From: Maritimibacter sp.
GTDB taxonomy: Bacteria > Pseudomonadota > Alphaproteobacteria > Rhodobacterales > Rhodobacteraceae
Assembly (NCBI GenBank): GCA_017792445.1
Contig: CP051232.1
Span: forward strand, 3,384,001-3,448,000
Reading direction: 5' to 3'
Length of the DNA: 64,000 bases
The position numbers and the translations under genes are program-made. The notes under the pieces were generated by a model, which worked only from the letters and a program-made list of their open reading frames with translations, did not search any database and was not told the DNA's origin. How positions within the stretch are numbered: the stretch's first letter is position 1; each line of letters begins with the position of its first letter. This document shows, piece after piece, positions 28,471 through 39,358 of this stretch.

Positions 28471-29514
28471 ATGCGTAAGACAACCTTCATCCTTCCCGCC
28501 ATCGTGGTGCTTCTGGCGCTTGTCGGCTCGTCGATCTTCATCGTCGACGAACGCGAAAAGGCGCTGGTGCTGCAATTCGGCCAGATCAAGCGGGTCAAAG
28601 AGGACCCGGGCCTGTCGTTCAAGATCCCCTTCATTCAGGAGGTGGTCACCTACGACGCCCGTATCCTCAGCCTCGACACCCAGCAGACCGAGGTGACGCC
28701 GTCGGACGACCGCCGCCTGGTGGTCGACGCCTTCGCCCGTTACCGCATCTCGGACGTGGTGCAGTTCCGGCAGGCCGTCGGCGTGGGCGGCATCCGCTCG
28801 GCCGAGGACCGGCTGGAATCGATCCTGAACGCGCAGATCCGCGCGGTTCTGGGTTCCGAGGGCGTGACATCGAACACCATCCTGTCGGCCGACCGCTCCG
28901 AGCTGATGACCGAGATCACCGAACAGGCCCGCATCCGTGCGCGCTCGCTTGGGATCGAGGTGATCGACGTGCGTCTGAAGCAGACCAACCTGCCGTCGCA
29001 GAACCTCGACGCCACCTTCGCCCGGATGCGGGCGGAACGTGAACGCGAGGCCGCGGACGAGATCGCCCGCGGTGAAGAGCTTGCGCAGATCACCCGCGCG
29101 CAGGCCGACCGTACCGTGGTCGAGCAGGTGTCGAACGCCCGCCGCGACGGCGAGATCATCCGCGGTGAGGCCGATGCCGAGCGGAACCGCATCTTCGCCG
29201 AGGCCTTCACGCAGGATCAGGACTTCTTCGAGTTCTACCGCTCGCTGACGGCCTACACGCGGTCGATCAACGGCGACAACTCGACGCTGGTGATCTCTCC
29301 GGACAGCGAGTTCTTCGACTTCCTCGAAAGCTCGACAGGCCGCAACGGCACCGTCACGCCGCCGCCCGCCGCCGCGCCCGAAGGGGCCGGCGCCGAGGAG
29401 GAGGCCGCGACGGACGAGGCTGCGCCGGACGCGCCCGCGGCACCGGATGAGGCGGACGCCGAGCCCGAAGCCGACGCCGAGGATCCGGCCGTGGACGCCG
29501 AGCAGAACGGCTGA
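28471..29514 (+). CDS. hflC: FtsH protease modulator HflC
   Basis: HflC is the partner of HflK. An N-terminal helix (about 5-22) is followed by an SPFH domain (VDEREKALVLQFGQIKRVKE) and a helical region rich in ARxRAERERExADE, ending the folded part at YTRSINGDNSTLVISPDSEFF. A 55-residue Ala/Glu/Asp/Pro-rich tail follows (about 293-347), longer and more acidic than in most HflC proteins. The stop and the next gene's start share one base (TGATG), so translation is coupled. Confidence 0.95.
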   Translation: MRKTTFILPAIVVLLALVGSSIFIVDEREKALVLQFGQIKRVKEDPGLSFKIPFIQEVVTYDARILSLDTQQTEVTPSDDRRLVVDAFARYRISDVVQFRQAVGVGGIRSAEDRLESILNAQIRAVLGSEGVTSNTILSADRSELMTEITEQARIRARSLGIEVIDVRLKQTNLPSQNLDATFARMRAEREREAADEIARGEELAQITRAQADRTVVEQVSNARRDGEIIRGEADAERNRIFAEAFTQDQDFFEFYRSLTAYTRSINGDNSTLVISPDSEFFDFLESSTGRNGTVTPPPAAAPEGAGAEEEAATDEAAPDAPAAPDEADAEPEADAEDPAVDAEQNG

Positions 29515-29708
29515 TGTCCACGCTCGTCCTGGCCCTGGGCCTGGTACTTTGCATCGAGGGGCTGGTGTTCGCACTGGCCCCTTCGCGTATCGAGGACCTG
29601 TTGCGCTCGCTGGCCGAACTCCCGGTCGAAACCCGCCGCGCCATCGGCCTCGCCGCACTGGCGGCCGGCGTCCTGCTGGTCTGGCTGGCACGGCAACTGG
29701 GGGCGTAG
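29514..29708 (+). CDS. DUF2065 small membrane protein
   Basis: This is a 64-residue protein with two hydrophobic helices (about 2-20 and 43-60) separated by a short charged loop, PSRIEDLLRSLAELPVE. The segment GLVLCIEGLVFALAP is typical of DUF2065/YjeT-like proteins found directly after hflKC in Proteobacteria. The start overlaps the hflC stop by one base. A role in the HflKC-FtsH assembly is inferred from conserved neighbourhood only. Confidence 0.85.
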   Translation: MSTLVLALGLVLCIEGLVFALAPSRIEDLLRSLAELPVETRRAIGLAALAAGVLLVWLARQLGA

Positions 29709-29722
29709 GGGCGGGGGGCGCG

Positions 29723-30310
29723 TCAGATCACAAGATCGGCGGCATAGACCTGCAATACCCACGCAGGCAGCACCGGTTCAGCCTGCGTCAGCCGACCTGA
29801 CGCGAAGACCAGCATGCGCCGCGGCGGCGCGTTGAGACGTGAATTGTCGAAGACCATCCCCCGGTCGGCGGCCAGTACCGCCTCGCGGATCAAAGGCTGG
29901 TTCCGGTCATAGCGGGCGCGGATCTTGTCCTCGGGCACATCGTGGCCGCCTTCTTCCCGGCGGTCCCGGACCCGCGAGACGGACAGCGCCGCACCCTCCA
30001 CACCCACATGCATCACCACCACAAGATACCCGCGTGACTTGGCTATGCGGATGATCTCCAGCTTTGAGGGGTGCGAAAAGACCGTCTCGGTGGCAAAGCT
30101 CTGCCCGGCGTTCAGCAATTCGGCGCGCCGCGCGTCGGCGATCCGGGCAGCCGCGTAGGACGCCTCCATCGAGGCATCGCGCAGTTCCTCGCGCTGGATC
30201 AGGCCGGCATTGACGAAAGGACCCGCGAAGCTCGGGGCGACGCGGGTCTCGTAAAGGATGGATTTGCCTGCTCCGTTCGGCCCGGCCAGCAGAACGAGGC
30301 CCGGCCTCAT
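29723..30310 (-). CDS. Zeta-toxin-family P-loop kinase (TA module toxin)
   Basis: This 195-residue protein carries an N-terminal Walker A GPNGAGKS (residues 10-17). FVNAGLIQREELRDAS and FATETVFSHPSKLEII follow, where zeta toxins bind UDP-N-acetylglucosamine. A dense Arg region DKIRARYDRN follows. Zeta kinases phosphorylate the peptidoglycan precursor UDP-GlcNAc and poison wall synthesis; whether this short variant has that substrate is inference. The start overlaps the upstream antitoxin-like stop by 4 bp, the usual toxin-antitoxin coupling. Genes on both sides run the other way, consistent with insertion into the hflKC-degP neighbourhood. Confidence 0.82.
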   Translation of the reverse strand: MRPGLVLLAGPNGAGKSILYETRVAPSFAGPFVNAGLIQREELRDASMEASYAAARIADARRAELLNAGQSFATETVFSHPSKLEIIRIAKSRGYLVVVMHVGVEGAALSVSRVRDRREEGGHDVPEDKIRARYDRNQPLIREAVLAADRGMVFDNSRLNAPPRRMLVFASGRLTQAEPVLPAWVLQVYAADLVI

Positions 30311-30663
30311 GCCGCGCTGTCATCCTTCGCTCGCACGATGTTGCCGGCAGCATCCAGACCGACACCCCGGCCAAGTCTCACGCGCCGGGCGAAAAACGCG
30401 GCTTCGTCTTCTGCCGCTTCACCCATCTTCTCGGTAAAGGCGTCGAGCCAGGCGTCCTCTTCTTCCGGACGCAGTTCCGCGACGTCGAGCCGTCCCTCGA
30501 GTGCTGCAGTTATCCGCGCGTGATCGAATGCGCCCGAAGACTCGATGGCGCGTCCAATCCGAACCCAATGCGTGATCTGCCCCGCAACGGACCTGCTTTG
30601 CAGCTCTGCTTCGCGGCGGATCAGGGCCATGACGTCATCGGCAAGTTTCACGGATTGCGCCAT
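30307..30663 (-). CDS. ParD-like antitoxin partner of the zeta-type toxin
   Basis: This 118-residue protein begins MAQSVKLADDVMALIRREAE and continues QSRSVAGQITHWVRIGRAIE. It reads as a ribbon-helix-helix type ParD-like antitoxin: a beta strand plus two helices that bind DNA. The rest is an acidic, helical segment (AELRPEEEDAWLDAFTEKMG) suited to wrap or block the toxin. The start at 30663 has AGGAGG at optimal spacing on the reverse strand. It is translationally coupled to the downstream toxin, and autoregulation at its promoter is expected but no operator was identified. Confidence 0.78.
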   Translation of the reverse strand: MAQSVKLADDVMALIRREAELQSRSVAGQITHWVRIGRAIESSGAFDHARITAALEGRLDVAELRPEEEDAWLDAFTEKMGEAAEDEAAFFARRVRLGRGVGLDAAGNIVRAKDDSAA

Positions 30664-30769
30664 TCGGGCCTCCTGCTCTTGTTGAAAGGTAGCAAAATGC
30701 CACCTCTTTTTCAAGCGCGGGCGATCAGCGCCGCTTGCCGCCCCACCTGCGTCCTGACACTGTGCGCGC

Positions 30770-31240
30770 ATGAAGACCCCCGCGCTGGAAATCCGCCCCG
30801 CCGAAACGCCCGATCTTCCGGCGGTGCTGGACCTGTACCGGCACCTCAATTCCGACACCGACCGTCCGTCGGTCGCCGAGGCGGAAGCCGTGTTCGAGCG
30901 TTTCCTCGCCTACGCGGGCAGCGCGATCCTGCTTGGGCTGATCGACGGCGTGCCGGTGGCGTCCTGCACGCTGGTCATCGTGCCGAACCTGACCCGCGGC
31001 GCGCGGCCCTATGCGCTGGTCGAGAACGTAGTAACCCACGCTGACCATCGCCGCAGGGGATTTGGCCGAAAGGTGCTAGACGCCGCGAGCGATGCGGCGT
31101 GGGCGGCGGGGTGCTACAAGGTCATGCTGATGACCGGCTCCACCCGCCCCGAAACGCTGGCCTTCTACGCCCGCGCGGGATTCGAGCAATCGAAGACCGG
31201 CTTCCAGAAACGACGCGGTTCGGGGCTGTTGCCCGGCTGA
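30770..31240 (+). CDS. GNAT-family N-acetyltransferase
   Basis: This is a 156-residue single-domain acetyltransferase. The acetyl-CoA pyrophosphate loop (motif A) is VVTHADHRRRGFGRKVLDAA around residues 86-105, preceded by strand beta-4 (VASCTLVIVPNL) and followed by KVMLMTGSTRPETLAFYARAGF, which covers motif B. The substrate is unknown. The gene is divergent from the toxin-antitoxin pair, with about 105 bp between them. It may belong to the same inserted segment. Confidence 0.88.
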   Translation: MKTPALEIRPAETPDLPAVLDLYRHLNSDTDRPSVAEAEAVFERFLAYAGSAILLGLIDGVPVASCTLVIVPNLTRGARPYALVENVVTHADHRRRGFGRKVLDAASDAAWAAGCYKVMLMTGSTRPETLAFYARAGFEQSKTGFQKRRGSGLLPG

Positions 31241-31570
31241 CGGGCCAATCGGCCCGCAATCACCGCCCGTTTGCCGATCCGCCCGCGTCGGCGCACAGGC
31301 TGGGCGCGGCCAATCCACCCAAGTGTTGCGCCCCCGGCCTGAAAAGCTCGGATAATTAACGAATTGGAAGCAATTCTTCGCCTTCCTTCCAGACGGGGCT
31401 GGCGCGGCGTCCCGCGGCGTGCGACAGTTTCCGTTACATGATCCTCACGTGGTCTTGAGACTTTGCGACGGGGGTTTGTGTTGTGCATTTTCGCACCTAG
31501 GTGAATGTTCCGACGCACAGGACGTCCCGGCCGTATTCCCCGCCGGGAAGACAAGCAAACGGAGAGACGT
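31241..31570. other. 330-bp intergenic region upstream of the degP-type gene
   Basis: No gene is seen here. The region is AT-richer than average around 31340-31500 and probably holds the protease promoter. It contains a perfect 10-bp palindrome CACCTAGGTG (31494-31503) and a small GTGC/GCAC hairpin just before it. No recognisable RpoE-type or EcfG-type promoter was found. Confidence 0.45.
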
Positions 31571-33043
<1,473 letters not shown>

Positions 33044-33064
33044 CCGCGACTGCATCGTGACACG

Positions 33065-33090
33065 AAAGGGCGCCCCCGGGCGCCCTTTTT
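33065..33090 (+). terminator. Intrinsic terminator of the degP-type gene
   Basis: AAAGGGCGCC (33065-33074) pairs with GGCGCCCTTT (33079-33088), with a 4-base loop and a T run 33086-33090. It lies 22 bp after the stop. Confidence 0.85.
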
Positions 33091-33139
33091 CGTCTCCGAT
33101 ACCTCGCCGCCGCCGGGGGGTGGGCGCCATTCCCGCCCC

Positions 33140-33203
33140 CTGCTTCTTCTCTTCCAAAATACCTCGGGGGAGCCGCGCAAGGCGCGGCGGGGGCAGAGCC
33201 CCC
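33140..33203 (-). repeat. Dispersed structured intergenic element, copy C (reverse orientation)
   Basis: Read on the minus strand: hairpin 1 is GGGGGCTCTGCCCCC (33189-33203), hairpin 2 is GCCGCGC-CTT-GCGCGGC (33172-33188), and the tail TCCCCCGAGGTATTTTGGAA...GAAGCAG runs to 33140. It lies between the degP terminator and the K+ channel gene. Confidence 0.9.
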
Positions 33204-33277
33204 GATTACCCGTGAAAGACACTAAGGCCCATCGCCGTCTGGCCAAACCCCGTTCGATGGGGCAACCCTTGGCGGTG

Positions 33278-34039
33278 ATGATGGGAAAACTCCGACACCT
33301 CTACGAAGGCCACAGTCCCGGCGCCTACCGGTTCCGCTATGGCCTGCTGGCCTTCGACCTGCTGACCGTGATCTTCGTCGTGGTCACCTCGTTCTTCCCC
33401 CGGTCCCGCGGGGTCGAGATCGCGGACGGGCTGTTCGGGGTGGTGATCCTCGCCGACTTCATTGCCCGTCTGGCGATCGAGAAGCAAAAGCTCCGCTGGT
33501 TCCTGCGCCCGCCGGTCTGGGCCGATATCATCGCGCTGGTGTCCTTCCTCGCGCCCATCGCGGGCGAAGGGTTCGGCTTCCTGCGCATCCTGCGCACCTT
33601 GCGGCTGCTGCACACCTACCAGATCCTGTCGCGGCTGCGGCAGGACTTCCCGAAGTTCCGCGAGTTCGAAGAGGTCACGCTGGCGGCGATCAACCTCGTG
33701 GTCTTCCTGTTCGTGACCACCGGGCTGATCTACGCGCTGCAGGTGGACGACAACCCCGACATCCGCAACTACGCCGACGCGCTGTATTTCACCGTCACCA
33801 CCCTGACCACGACCGGCTTCGGCGACATCACCCTGACCGGAACGACGGGGCGGATGCTGTCGGTGGGGGTGATGATCTTCGGCGTGACGCTGTTTCTGCG
33901 GCTGGCGCAGGTGCTGTTCCGTCCGACCAAGGTTCGGGTGGAATGCGAGACCTGCGGTCTGGCGCTGCACGACGCGGATGCGGTGCATTGCAAGCACTGC
34001 GGCGCGACGATCCACATCGACACGGAAGGCGAGCTGTGA
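33278..34039 (+). CDS. Voltage-gated-type K+ channel with C-terminal zinc ribbon
   Basis: This six-helix ion channel subunit has an S4-like positively charged helix (FLRILRTLRLLHTYQILSRL, Arg every third residue), a pore loop TLTTTGFGDI with the K+ selectivity core GFGD, and S6. After S6 there is a short cytoplasmic tail containing two CxxC pairs (CETCG and CKHCG, 17 residues apart), a zinc-ribbon arrangement unusual for bacterial K+ channels. The start is uncertain: ATG 33278 has GGCGG nearby and matches the expected N-terminus; an ATG at 33257 and a GTG at 33212 are also in frame. The role is probably potassium homeostasis or membrane potential, with the tail as a possible metal or redox sensor. 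Confidence 0.85.
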   Translation: MMGKLRHLYEGHSPGAYRFRYGLLAFDLLTVIFVVVTSFFPRSRGVEIADGLFGVVILADFIARLAIEKQKLRWFLRPPVWADIIALVSFLAPIAGEGFGFLRILRTLRLLHTYQILSRLRQDFPKFREFEEVTLAAINLVVFLFVTTGLIYALQVDDNPDIRNYADALYFTVTTLTTTGFGDITLTGTTGRMLSVGVMIFGVTLFLRLAQVLFRPTKVRVECETCGLALHDADAVHCKHCGATIHIDTEGEL

Positions 34040-34075
34040 CGGCCTGACGGTCCATCCGTTCGGCCCGAGACCGCT

Positions 34076-34618
34076 TTACCGGGTGATCCGTTCCACCTCG
34101 ATCAGCCCCAACTGCCGCGCCGCGGCCAGCGACAGGACCGAGCTGTTCAGCCCCTGCGGCTTTTGGAACGCGCGGATCGCGGCGCGGGTGCCGGTGTTCA
34201 TCACACCCTCCGCCGCGCCGTCATACAGCCCGCGCGCCGCCAGCGCCCGCTGGACCGAGGCGACGAACTCGGGCGTCATCTGGTCGGGGCAAAGGCTTTC
34301 GAACCACAGCGCCTCGCGCTCTTCGACGATCTCCTGCACCACTTCGGTGCGCACCGAGGCCGGCGAGACGACGTTGCCGTCCGCGTCCAGCACCTCGGGC
34401 ACCTCGACGTGATGGGTCACGGTCTCGATCACGGCGGGGGTCTCGTCCTTGCCGTGGCAGGTCTCCGGGTTGCTGCCCGGAGGTCCCTCGCCGCGCAGGC
34501 GGATGGGGGCGGGCTCGTCGATACGGGTAACTTCGGGCAGGCCGTCGCCGCTGCCGCAGGCCGTCAGCAGGCCAAGCGCTATCGCAAGCGTCACCGCTGC
34601 GTGTCTGTTTCCGATCAC
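34076..34618 (-). CDS. Lipoprotein with peptidoglycan-binding-like domain
   Basis: This 180-residue protein has a lipoprotein signal peptide; the lipobox LLTAC places the lipidated Cys at residue 21. A Pro/Glu-rich linker is followed by a C-terminal segment, MTPEFVASVQRALAARGLYDG through TRAAIRAFQKPQGL, that matches the helical peptidoglycan_binding_1 fold. It is probably an outer-membrane lipoprotein tethered to the wall. A central segment has charged, possibly coiled-coil sequence (VRTEVVQEIVEEREALWFE). It has no close operon partner. Confidence 0.8.
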   Translation of the reverse strand: MIGNRHAAVTLAIALGLLTACGSGDGLPEVTRIDEPAPIRLRGEGPPGSNPETCHGKDETPAVIETVTHHVEVPEVLDADGNVVSPASVRTEVVQEIVEEREALWFESLCPDQMTPEFVASVQRALAARGLYDGAAEGVMNTGTRAAIRAFQKPQGLNSSVLSLAAARQLGLIEVERITR

Positions 34619-34684
34619 TGCTCGCGCCTCTCCGGGCTGTTCTTCGGGACAGAGAATAGCCCGTTTGTGGCAAAGGCGAAAGCC

Positions 34685-35065
34685 TCAGGGCGCGCCGTCG
34701 TTGCGGGCGGGCTCGTGCTGCAACAGGCTGTCGAGCATATGGGACAGGTCTTCGATCTCTTCGGCCACGATATGCACCACGCCCGCCTCGCGCTGGACCC
34801 GGCCGGTGACCTTCAGCAGCCGCCCCGCGATCACCGCGCGGCGGAAGCGTTCGTAGATCTTCTTCCAGACCACCACGTTGGATACGCCGGTTTCGTCCTC
34901 CAGCGTGACGAAGATCACCCCCTTCGCGGTGCCCGGCCGCTGCCGCACCAACACCAGCCCCGCCACCGCCACCCGCGCGCCGCCGGGCACGCGGTCCAGC
35001 CACCCGTGCGGGCAGCACGAGGGCGGGCGGGGCCAGTCGTCGGGTACGGCATGCGAGTCGGTCAT
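34685..35065 (-). CDS. Stand-alone DnaE2 C-terminal OB-fold protein, LexA-box controlled
   Basis: This 126-residue protein has a core (about 33-111) that matches the extreme C-terminal OB domain of error-prone polymerase DnaE2. Visible matches are [38 protein letters not shown], and [20 protein letters not shown]. Full DnaE2 is above 1000 residues; the polymerase, PHP and HhH regions are absent here and not adjacent. It has its own ATG at 35065, preceded at two bases by a perfect LexA box. Either it is a functional stand-alone SOS-induced ssDNA-binding factor, or it is the relic of an imuA-imuB-dnaE2 deletion that joined the SOS promoter to the dnaE2 end. The intact frame and lack of stops favour selection, but this is inference. 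Confidence 0.8.
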   Translation of the reverse strand: MTDSHAVPDDWPRPPSCCPHGWLDRVPGGARVAVAGLVLVRQRPGTAKGVIFVTLEDETGVSNVVVWKKIYERFRRAVIAGRLLKVTGRVQREAGVVHIVAEEIEDLSHMLDSLLQHEPARNDGAP

Positions 35066-35067
35066 GA

Positions 35068-35082
35068 GAACAAATATAGAAC
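35068..35082 (-). promoter_or_regulatory. LexA (SOS) box overlapping a likely promoter
   Basis: The minus strand reads GTTCTATATTTGTTC, an exact GTTC-N7-GTTC alphaproteobacterial LexA operator. Inside it TATATT (35073-35078) makes a good -10 element, and TTGCCC (35095-35100) gives a -35 with a 16-bp spacer. The predicted transcription start falls on or next to the A of the ATG at 35065, implying a leaderless mRNA. Confidence 0.82.
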
Positions 35083-35115
35083 AAACGCCGTGCCGGGCAA
35101 AGCGTCTCTGCCGGT

Positions 35116-36561
<1,446 letters not shown>

Positions 36562-36562
<1 letters not shown>

Positions 36563-37353
36563 TGCGCCGGGCCGCGCTGGCTCTGGTCCTTGCGCTTGCG
36601 GCTGTCGGAGCTTCCGAAGCCGCCGCCTGCGATCAGCCTGCGTGGCTGGACAGCGACTTTCCCGGCAGCATGACCGAGGACCTCGATACACGCGGTCCCG
36701 TTCGCCGCGCGTGGTTCGCCGATGCGGTGGGCCGCTATGGTCACGGCATCCTTGGCCGCACCCGCGAGCCCGAGACGCTGTGGGTCGATGCGGACGGCAA
36801 CCATGGCCTTTGCGGCCATGCCGTGACGCTCGACGCCGCACATGTGTTCGAGGACATCGCACCCCGTCTGGCGGATCTCGACGGCGACGGCGTGAACGAG
36901 GTGATCGTGGTCCGGACCCACGTGGGGCAGGGCGCGCAGCTTGCGGTCTACCGCTGGACCGGCAGCGACCTCGTGCTGGACGCGGCCACCCCTTACATCG
37001 GCCAGACGCACCGCTGGCTGGCGCCGTTGGGCGCGGCGGATCTCGACGGCGACGGGGCGATGGAACTGGCCTATGTCGACCGCCCGCATCTGGCGAAGAT
37101 CCTGCGAGTCTGGCGTTATGCGCCGGGCAAACTGACCGAGGTGGCGGCGGTGTCCGGCCTGTCGAACCACCGGATTGGCGAGGATCACATCTCGGGCGGC
37201 ATCCGCGACTGCGGCGACGGTCCCGAGATGATCACGGCCAGCGGCGACTGGGCCACGCTGGTGGCGACACGGCTGGAGGGCGGCGCGCTGACCGCCCGGA
37301 CCCTTGGGCGCTATGCACCCGACGCCATGGCGGCGGCGATGGCCTGCCGCTAA
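36562..37353 (+). CDS. Secreted FG-GAP/VCBS-type repeat protein
   Basis: This 263-residue protein has an N-terminal signal peptide (ALALVLALAAVGASEAAA). It contains at least two calcium-binding-type repeats, LADLDGDGVNEVIVV and AADLDGDGAMELAYV, as in FG-GAP/VCBS beta-propeller blades. The central and C-terminal parts fit a partial propeller. No enzymatic motif is seen; periplasmic or extracellular ligand binding is likely. The start overlaps the ferredoxin stop by one base. Confidence 0.78.
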
Positions 37354-37360
37354 GGCGGCG

Positions 37361-38626
37361 TCAGTCCAGCGCGCGCCAGCCGATATCGCGGCGGCAGAAC
37401 CCGTCCGGCCAGTCGATCTTGTCGACCATCGCATAGGCACGGTCCCGTGCCTCGGCCAGCGTCGCGCCGCGCGCGGTAACGTTCAGCACCCGCCCGCCGG
37501 TGGCGACGATCCCGCCGTCTTTCTCGGCGGTGCCGGCATGGAACACCATGTTGAAGCTGTCCTCGGGCAGCGCGTCCAGCCCCTTGATCGACGTGCCTTT
37601 TTCGTAACTGCCGGGGTAGCCGTTCGCGGCCATCACCACCGTCATCGCATGGTCGTCGGCCCAGTTTGCCTGCGCTTCGCCCAGCCGTCCCTCGGCGCAG
37701 GCGTGCATCAGGTCCAGCGCCTGCGCGCCCAGCCGCAGCATCAGCACCTGACATTCCGGGTCGCCGAAGCGCACGTTGTATTCCACCAGCCGGGGCGCGC
37801 CGTCCTTGATCATCAGGCCCACGTACAGCACGCCCTGATACGGGGTGCCGCGCCGGGCCATCTCGGCCACGGTGGGCTTCACGATCTCGTCCAGCGCGCG
37901 CTGCGCCACCGCGTCCGACAGCACCGGTGCGGGAGAATAGGCGCCCATGCCGCCGGTGTTCGGGCCGGTGTCGCCGTCGCCCACGCGCTTGTGGTCCTGC
38001 GCGGTGCCGACGGGCAGGACGTTCTCGCCGTCGCACAGCACGAAATAGGACGCTTCCTCGCCGTCCATGAATTCCTCGATCACCACCTCGGCGCCGGCCG
38101 CGCCGAAAGCGCCGCCGAACATCTCGTCGATGGCGTCCAGCGCCTCGGCCTCGGTCATCGCGACGATGACGCCCTTGCCGGCGGCCAGCCCGTCGGCCTT
38201 GACGACGATGGGCGCGCCCTGTTCGCGGATATAGGCCTTGGCGGGTTCGGCTTCGGTGAACCGGGCCCAGCCGGCGGTCGGCGCACCGCAGGCGTCGCAG
38301 ATTTCCTTGGTGAACCGCTTCGAGGCTTCCAGTTCGGCCGCCGCCTTCGACGGGCCGAACACAAGGTAGCCCGCCGCGCGCAGGTCGTCCGCCACCCCGG
38401 CGGCCAGCGGCGCCTCGGGGCCGACGATCACGAAGTCGATAGAGTTGGCCTGCGCGAAGTCCACCACCGCGCCGCCGTCGAGGATGTCGAGCGCGGCGCA
38501 TTCCGCGATGTCGGCGATCCCGGCATTGCCCGGCGCGACGATCAGCCGGTCGCATTTCGGGTTCTGCATCGCTGCCCAGGCAAGGCTGTGCTCGCGCCCG
38601 CCGCCACCGAGAATGAGGATGTTCAT
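37361..38626 (-). CDS. purD: Phosphoribosylamine-glycine ligase
   Basis: PurD is the ATP-grasp enzyme of purine synthesis that joins glycine to phosphoribosylamine. The 421-residue protein begins MNILILGGGGREHSLAWA and contains KADGLAAGKGVIVAMT (nucleotide-binding loop), GPNTGGMGAYSPAPVL and VEYNVRFGDPECQ (metal-binding region). Length and N-terminus are canonical. It converges with the FG-GAP gene and is divergent from the PfpI-type gene. Confidence 0.96.
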   Translation of the reverse strand: MNILILGGGGREHSLAWAAMQNPKCDRLIVAPGNAGIADIAECAALDILDGGAVVDFAQANSIDFVIVGPEAPLAAGVADDLRAAGYLVFGPSKAAAELEASKRFTKEICDACGAPTAGWARFTEAEPAKAYIREQGAPIVVKADGLAAGKGVIVAMTEAEALDAIDEMFGGAFGAAGAEVVIEEFMDGEEASYFVLCDGENVLPVGTAQDHKRVGDGDTGPNTGGMGAYSPAPVLSDAVAQRALDEIVKPTVAEMARRGTPYQGVLYVGLMIKDGAPRLVEYNVRFGDPECQVLMLRLGAQALDLMHACAEGRLGEAQANWADDHAMTVVMAANGYPGSYEKGTSIKGLDALPEDSFNMVFHAGTAEKDGGIVATGGRVLNVTARGATLAEARDRAYAMVDKIDWPDGFCRRDIGWRALD

Positions 38627-38760
38627 ACTGCCGCCCCTTGCTGCCGCCCATGCTGCCGTGGCGGCTCAATAGGCGGACCGGCGCTTGGTGACAAGGTGAT
38701 GGAACAACGCCCCGGGGCGTCTCGTTGGGATGGCAACACAGCAAGACAGGAGGATAGATC

Positions 38761-39321
38761 ATGTCCACGCTGACCGGAAAGAAGATCGCCATTCTGGCAA
38801 CCGACGGCTTCGAGCAGTCGGAACTTGAAGTGCCTCACGCCAAGCTGCGCGAGGAAGGGGCCGAAATCGACATCATCTCGCTGAAACCGGGCGAGATCAC
38901 CGGCTGGGATACCGACAACTGGGGCCGCGCCGTCAAGGTCGACCGTACGCTGTCGGAAACGCTTGCCGCCAACTACGACGCGCTGGTGCTGCCCGGCGGT
39001 CAGATCAACCCCGACCTGCTGCGGGTCGAGGAAAGCGCACTGAACTTCATCCGCGCCTTCCACGACGACGGCAAGGTCATCGCCGCGATCTGCCACGCGC
39101 CGTGGCTGCTGATCGAGGCGGGCATCGCGCGGGGCCGCGAAATGACCTCGTACCCCTCGGTGCGCACCGACGTCGAGAACGCGGGCGCCCGCTGGACAGA
39201 TGCCGAGGTCGTGACCGACAACGGTATCGTCACCAGCCGCAACCCCGGCGACCTTGACGCGTTCTGCGCCAAGATCGTCGAAGAGGTGACCGAGGGTCGG
39301 CACATCCGCGAGGCGGCCTGA
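38761..39321 (+). CDS. DJ-1/PfpI family protein (YhbO-like, type 1 glutamine amidotransferase fold)
   Basis: This 186-residue protein has the DJ-1/PfpI fold. The nucleophilic elbow is AAICHAPWLLIEAG with the conserved Cys near residue 104, plus the PfpI subfamily motif DGFEQSELEVPHAKL and the RxHGAxWxD-like AGARWTDAEVVTDNGIVTSR. Members act as protein deglycases, chaperones or peptidases. The start has CAGGAGGA 7-8 bases before the ATG. It is 37 bp upstream of xseA. Confidence 0.9.
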   Translation: MSTLTGKKIAILATDGFEQSELEVPHAKLREEGAEIDIISLKPGEITGWDTDNWGRAVKVDRTLSETLAANYDALVLPGGQINPDLLRVEESALNFIRAFHDDGKVIAAICHAPWLLIEAGIARGREMTSYPSVRTDVENAGARWTDAEVVTDNGIVTSRNPGDLDAFCAKIVEEVTEGRHIREAA

Positions 39322-39358
39322 CCTTCCCCTTCGCCATCGGATCGGGCATGGTCCGCCC

